Assembly (NCBI GenBank): GCA_902470035.1
Contig: CABREZ010000058.1
Coordinates: 1-8,849 of the forward strand
Length of the DNA: 8,849 nt
Direction of reading: 5' to 3'
DNA from: an uncultured Streptococcus sp.
GTDB lineage: Bacteria; Bacillota; Bacilli; Lactobacillales; Streptococcaceae
The first letter of the stretch is position 1; the number at the start of each line of letters is the position of its first letter. Both the position numbers and the translations under genes were made by a program. Positions 6,171-8,849 of this stretch are shown here, in pieces. The notes beneath the pieces are model-generated. The model was not told the DNA's origin. It did not search any database and saw only the letters and a program-made list of their open reading frames with translations.

Positions 6171-7517
6171 TTAGTACAAGTCCAAGTAGTTATCAATTTC
6201 CCATTGTGAAACAAAGGTTGCGTAGCTTGCCCACTCGATGCGTTTGGCTTCCAAGAAGCTGGTATAGATATGTTCACCAAGAGCATCTTTAACAACTTCA
6301 TCTTCAGTCAAGGCTTTCAAAGCATTGTGAAGGGTAGATGGGAGGTCAGTGATTCCAGCTTCTTTACGCTCTTCTGCAGTCATGATGTAGATGTTTTCTT
6401 CGATAGGAGCTGGTGCTTCGATTTTGTTTTCGATCCCGTGCAAACCAACTTCCAAAAGAACAGCCATAGCAATATAAGGGTTGGCCATTGGGTCTACTGA
6501 GCGCAACTCAAGGCGTGTTCCCATACCGCGTGAAGCTGGTACACGGACCAATGGTGAACGGTTGCGGCCAGCCCAAGCGATGTAAACAGGTGCTTCATAG
6601 CCTGGAACCAAACGTTTGTAGGAGTTAACGGTTGGGTTCATGATTGCTGTGTAGTTGTAGGCGTGCTTGATCAAACCGCCAAGGAAGTGATAAGCTGTTT
6701 CTGACAACTGCATTCCTTTTGGATCATTTGGATCAAAGAAGGCATTGTTTCCTTCCGCATCAAACAAGGACATATTGCAGTGCATACCAGAACCAGCGAT
6801 CCCAAATTTCGGTTTAGCCATAAAGGTTGCATACAAACCATGTTTGCGAGCAATGGTTTTGACAACGAGTTTAAAGATTTGAATCTTGTCACAAGCACGA
6901 AGCACTTCATCGTACTTAAAGTCAATTTCATGCTGACCTACGGCCACTTCGTGGTGACTGGCTTCTACTTCAAATCCCATTTGAGTCAAGACATTGACGA
7001 TCTCACGGCGAGTGTTATCAGCAAGGTCTGTAGGCGCCAAGTCAAAATAGCCACCCTTGTCATTCACTTCAAGAGTTGGATCCCCATTTTCATCGAGCTT
7101 AAAGAGGAAGAACTCTGGCTCTGGTCCAAGGTTGAAAGATTTGAAGCCAACTTCTTCCATGTGACGAAGGGCACGTTTGAGGTTTCCACGTGGGTCTCCT
7201 GCAAAAGGTTCCCCTTCTGTTGTATAGACATCACAAATCAATCCTGCGACACTACCGTTCTCGTCTCCCCAAGGGAAAACAGTCCAAGAGTCCAAGTCTG
7301 GATAGAGATACATATCAGACTCATTAATCCGAACAAACCCTTCGATAGAAGATCCATCAAACATGGCCTTGTTTGAGAGAACCTTTTCCAACTGTTCATC
7401 TGTCGCTGGAATTTCAACGTTTTTCATGGTTCCTAAGATATCTGAGAACATCAACCGAATAAAGGTTACATTTTTTTCTTTGACTTCGCGACGAATATCT
7501 TCAACAGTAATTGACAT
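6171..7517 (-). CDS. glnA: Type I glutamine synthetase
   Basis: A 448-residue GS-I alpha enzyme that condenses glutamate, ammonia and ATP to glutamine as a cytoplasmic dodecamer. Visible elements are the N-terminal beta-grasp domain with DGSSIEGF (54-61), GPEPEFFLF (131-139), HHEVAVGQHEIDF (188-200) with metal-binding glutamates, GSGMHCNMS (242-250), NPTVNSYKRLVPGYEAP (294-310) with the active-site flap, and RVPASRGMGTRLELRS (325-340). Length and lack of an adenylylation-loop insertion fit the Gram-positive type, which is controlled by feedback inhibition and by protein partners. The Arg at about residue 63 (GFVR) corresponds to the residue involved in glutamine feedback in B. subtilis. A perfect AAGGAG (7529-7524) precedes the ATG. 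glnA is 41 nt after glnR and should be cotranscribed from the GlnR-controlled promoter. In this family, glutamine-bound GlnA stimulates GlnR binding to DNA. Confidence 0.98.
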   Translation of the reverse strand: MSITVEDIRREVKEKNVTFIRLMFSDILGTMKNVEIPATDEQLEKVLSNKAMFDGSSIEGFVRINESDMYLYPDLDSWTVFPWGDENGSVAGLICDVYTTEGEPFAGDPRGNLKRALRHMEEVGFKSFNLGPEPEFFLFKLDENGDPTLEVNDKGGYFDLAPTDLADNTRREIVNVLTQMGFEVEASHHEVAVGQHEIDFKYDEVLRACDKIQIFKLVVKTIARKHGLYATFMAKPKFGIAGSGMHCNMSLFDAEGNNAFFDPNDPKGMQLSETAYHFLGGLIKHAYNYTAIMNPTVNSYKRLVPGYEAPVYIAWAGRNRSPLVRVPASRGMGTRLELRSVDPMANPYIAMAVLLEVGLHGIENKIEAPAPIEENIYIMTAEERKEAGITDLPSTLHNALKALTEDEVVKDALGEHIYTSFLEAKRIEWASYATFVSQWEIDNYLDLY

Positions 7518-7558
7518 GTGTGTCTCCTTATGAGTATAGCATTAAGCAAAAAGAATGA

Positions 7559-7924
7559 TCAGCGTAACTGACCATATGGCGATGAGGTCGTATGAAAGCG
7601 GCTTTGCTGGAGGATATCACGGTGAAGGGCCTTGCGGACATCCTTTTCACTGACAATCTTGGCAGCTTGACGTTGAGCTTCTTTCTCAGCAATCCGTTTT
7701 TTTATTCCTGCAATATTAAGGCCTTCAGACAAATAATCCTTAATCTCCAACAGGCGATCCATATCGTTGAGAGAAAACATCCGACGATTGCCCTCTGTAC
7801 GAGCTGGAGTAATGAGTTGTTGATCTTCGTAGTAACGAATCTGACGAGCTGTTAAATCTGTCAATTTCATAACACTACCAATCGGAAAGACCGCTAATGT
7901 TCGTCTTAATTCCTTTTCTTTCAT
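7559..7924 (-). CDS. glnR: Nitrogen regulator GlnR, MerR-family repressor
   Basis: A 121-residue MerR-type DNA-binding protein that represses glnRA and other nitrogen genes when glutamine is plentiful. The winged-helix part covers about residues 15-80, with TARQIRYYEDQQL (25-37) and the wing TEGNRRMFS (43-51). The C-terminal tail (about 88-121) corresponds to the region that in B. subtilis GlnR limits dimer formation and contacts feedback-inhibited glutamine synthetase. The start at 7924 is chosen because AAAGGGGG lies 6 nt upstream and the protein begins MKEKELRR as in other streptococci. A further in-frame ATG at 7957 lies upstream of the -10 box and so is not in the mRNA. The gene is first in glnR-glnA and its promoter carries a perfect GlnR operator, so it is autoregulated. 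Confidence 0.97.
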   Translation of the reverse strand: MKEKELRRTLAVFPIGSVMKLTDLTARQIRYYEDQQLITPARTEGNRRMFSLNDMDRLLEIKDYLSEGLNIAGIKKRIAEKEAQRQAAKIVSEKDVRKALHRDILQQSRFHTTSSPYGQLR

Positions 7925-7945
7925 ACAAGACCCCCTTTCTATTCT

Positions 7946-7973
7946 ATTATAACGCAAAAAAAACCGATGTCAA
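7946..7973 (-). promoter_or_regulatory. Promoter of glnR-glnA
   Basis: A perfect -35 TTGACA (7973-7968) and a perfect -10 TATAAT (7951-7946) are 16 bp apart. The spacer contains an uninterrupted run of eight T's (7963-7956). Transcription should begin near 7939, only about 15 nt before the glnR start codon, so the ribosome binding site lies almost at the 5' end of the mRNA. Confidence 0.9.
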
Positions 7974-7981
7974 GATTAAAA

Positions 7982-7998
7982 TGTCATATAATCTCACA
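7982..7998. promoter_or_regulatory. GlnR operator
   Basis: The minus strand reads TGTGA-GATTATA-TGACA, a perfect match to the GlnR/TnrA consensus TGTNA-N7-TNACA, and the flanking A and T also fit the longer streptococcal form. It lies 8 bp upstream of the -35 of glnR, centred near -51 from the expected start. A further TGACA forms part of the -35 itself, 14 bp downstream of the operator's right half, and could serve as an extra half-site. The operator overlaps the last sense codon and stop codon of the upstream FUSC-type gene. Confidence 0.9.
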
Positions 7999-8527
7999 TG
8001 GTTTTTTTTCTTTCATTTATAAAGTCCCGAATCCGATCCACATCTGAATTGACTAAAATCGCAACGAAGACTCCGATAAAGGTTTCAAAGATGCGGGCAA
8101 AAACATATAGGAACGTTTCTCCTGTCGGAATCGAGAGGGTGATGATCAACATGGCTGAAACTCCACCGATGATTCCAGCTTTGTTGTTCATAGCGACGTT
8201 TGTCATTATGGTTAACATGGTCGCAATGGGCACAAAAATCAGGGTCACCCAAAAAGCATTGTGGAAGAGAATCTTGATCATAAAGAACAGCAGGGCATAA
8301 AAACCACCGATGCTGTTTCCCATCACGCGCGAAGCTCCGAAGTGAACACTCTTATCAAAATCTTCTCTCAAACTAAAGACAGCTGTCAGCGCCCCTATCT
8401 GCAAGCCCCGCCAGCCAAAGATACCAAAAATCAATAGAACCAGAAAAACGGCTATCCCTGTTTTGAAGGTTCGCATTCCTAATCGAAATTTGGAACGGTC
8501 AAATTTATGTCGTTTAAAGTAATCCAT
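7994..8527 (-). CDS. Small FUSC / aromatic acid exporter-family membrane protein
   Basis: A 177-residue membrane protein with about five or six hydrophobic segments (near 22-38, 41-52, 70-88, 92-110, 116-134 and 138-160). The N-terminus GMRTFKTGIAVFL and the fold pattern fit the ArAE_1 (DUF939, FUSC-like) family, named for putative efflux of aromatic acids. The true substrate is unknown. Bacillus relatives are often longer, with a cytoplasmic C-terminal domain that is absent here; this protein ends about 17 residues after the last membrane segment. Start ATG at 8527 has GGGG only 3 nt upstream, which is unusually close, but no better start is seen. It has its own promoter and is followed, without a visible terminator, by glnR. 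The same small gene sits between pgk and glnR in pneumococci. The family call is fairly sure; the function is not. Confidence 0.85.
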   Translation of the reverse strand: MDYFKRHKFDRSKFRLGMRTFKTGIAVFLVLLIFGIFGWRGLQIGALTAVFSLREDFDKSVHFGASRVMGNSIGGFYALLFFMIKILFHNAFWVTLIFVPIATMLTIMTNVAMNNKAGIIGGVSAMLIITLSIPTGETFLYVFARIFETFIGVFVAILVNSDVDRIRDFINERKKTM

Positions 8528-8552
8528 TGTCCCCTATCTTTCTATCTCTTTT

Positions 8553-8580
8553 ATTCTAACATATTTCTAGAAAGGTTCAA
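8553..8580 (-). promoter_or_regulatory. Promoter of the FUSC-type membrane protein gene
   Basis: The minus strand shows -35 TTGAAC (8580-8575), a 16-bp spacer, and -10 TAGAAT (8558-8553) preceded by a TGn extension. The expected start near 8546 gives a leader of about 19 nt. Each box has one mismatch to consensus, and the TGn compensates. Confidence 0.7.
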
Positions 8581-8623
8581 GCGGGGAAATGAAGGTCGAC
8601 TAGCTTCCTTCTACTCACATCCA

Positions 8624-8655
8624 ATAGAAAAAGCACCTTTCGGTGCTTCTTCTAT
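8624..8655 (-). terminator. pgk: Rho-independent terminator of pgk
   Basis: AAGCACC (8648-8642 on the minus strand) pairs perfectly with GGTGCTT (8637-8631) around a GAAA tetraloop. After one mismatch, a further six A/T-rich pairs extend the stem. On the minus strand the stem is followed by TTTTTC. It lies about 20 nt after the pgk stop codon. Confidence 0.9.
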
Positions 8656-8673
8656 GGTTCATGAGAAACCGTC

Positions 8674-8849
8674 TTATTTTTCAGTTAATGCTGCAAGTCC
8701 TGGAAGAACTTTACCTTCAAGAAGTTCCATTGATGCTCCACCACCAGTAGAGATCCATGAGAACTTGTCTGCACGTCCAAGGTTGATCGCTGCGGCAGCT
8801 GAGTCACCACCACCGATGATTGATTTAACACCTGGTTGTTTCACGATAG
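8674..8849 (-). CDS. pgk: Phosphoglycerate kinase, C-terminal 57 residues only
   Basis: The frame enters from the window edge and ends at TAA (8676-8674). The visible residues read [15 protein letters not shown], then [20 protein letters not shown] and [11 protein letters not shown] at the end. GGGDS, with the following STGGGAS loop, is the nucleotide-binding part of the C-terminal domain of phosphoglycerate kinase, and the ending is typical of streptococcal Pgk. The enzyme makes ATP from 1,3-bisphosphoglycerate in glycolysis. The start and N-terminal domain are outside the window. A strong terminator follows, separating pgk from the next gene. Confidence 0.97.

Noticed and set aside
6780..7376. 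A 198-codon open frame on the plus strand inside glnA
   Set aside because: It is antisense to a fully conserved glutamine synthetase, has no ribosome binding site or recognisable domain, and is explained by the codon use of glnA.
7533..7541. TGCTATACT in the glnR-glnA gap as an internal glnA promoter
   Set aside because: It resembles an extended -10, but the start site would fall inside the AAGGAG of glnA and remove part of it, and the -35 (TGATCA) is poor.
7925..7957. Upstream in-frame ATG of glnR at 7957
   Set aside because: It lies before the -10 box (7951-7946), so it would not be transcribed, and the start at 7924 has a good ribosome binding site.
8591..8611. GAAGG / CCTTC inverted repeat near the FUSC promoter
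   Set aside because: The stem is only 5 bp around an 11-nt loop and has no T-tract; it is probably chance.

Overview
The window is about 8.8 kb of ordinary chromosomal DNA from a low-GC Gram-positive coccus, almost certainly a Streptococcus of the oral mitis/sanguinis type. The reasons are the pgk / small membrane protein / glnR / glnA order, the rpoY-rnjA pair, the tsaB-rimI-tsaD cluster, the residue-level look of GlnR, GlnA and Pgk, and the strong TATAAT-type promoters with AAGGAG ribosome binding sites. The species cannot be fixed from the sequence alone. There is no prophage, insertion sequence, CRISPR array, tRNA or rRNA.

Layout, left to right. Minus strand: the N-terminal part of a surface lipoprotein of unknown function (1-522, cut by the window edge, strong promoter), then the azlC-azlD branched-chain amino acid exporter pair (645-1656), then tsaB-rimI-tsaD (1744-3873), whose genes overlap and make the tRNA t6A modification machinery plus an N-acetyltransferase. 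Plus strand: rpoY-rnjA (4157-6073), read divergently from tsaB and encoding the RNA polymerase epsilon subunit and RNase J1. Minus strand again: glnR-glnA (6171-7924), the nitrogen regulator and glutamine synthetase, then a small FUSC-type membrane protein (7994-8527), then the C-terminal end of phosphoglycerate kinase (8674-8849, cut by the edge).

Regulation can be read well here. A perfect GlnR operator (TGTGA-N7-TGACA) lies upstream of glnR and covers the stop codon of the preceding gene. Rho-independent terminators can be drawn after tsaD, rnjA, glnA and pgk. Each transcription unit has a recognisable -10, several of them with a TGn extension. The azlC -10 begins in the last T of the tsaD terminator. 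The rpoY-rnjA transcript has a leader of roughly 107 nt containing a short hairpin followed by a T-rich stretch.

I found no new multi-gene system. The points worth a second look are regulatory: the GlnR site inside the 3' end of a neighbouring gene, the 5' leader hairpin of rpoY-rnjA, the terminator/promoter fusion before azlC, the apparent lack of a ribosome binding site for rimI, and two proteins without a firm function (the lipoprotein and the truncated-looking FUSC protein).
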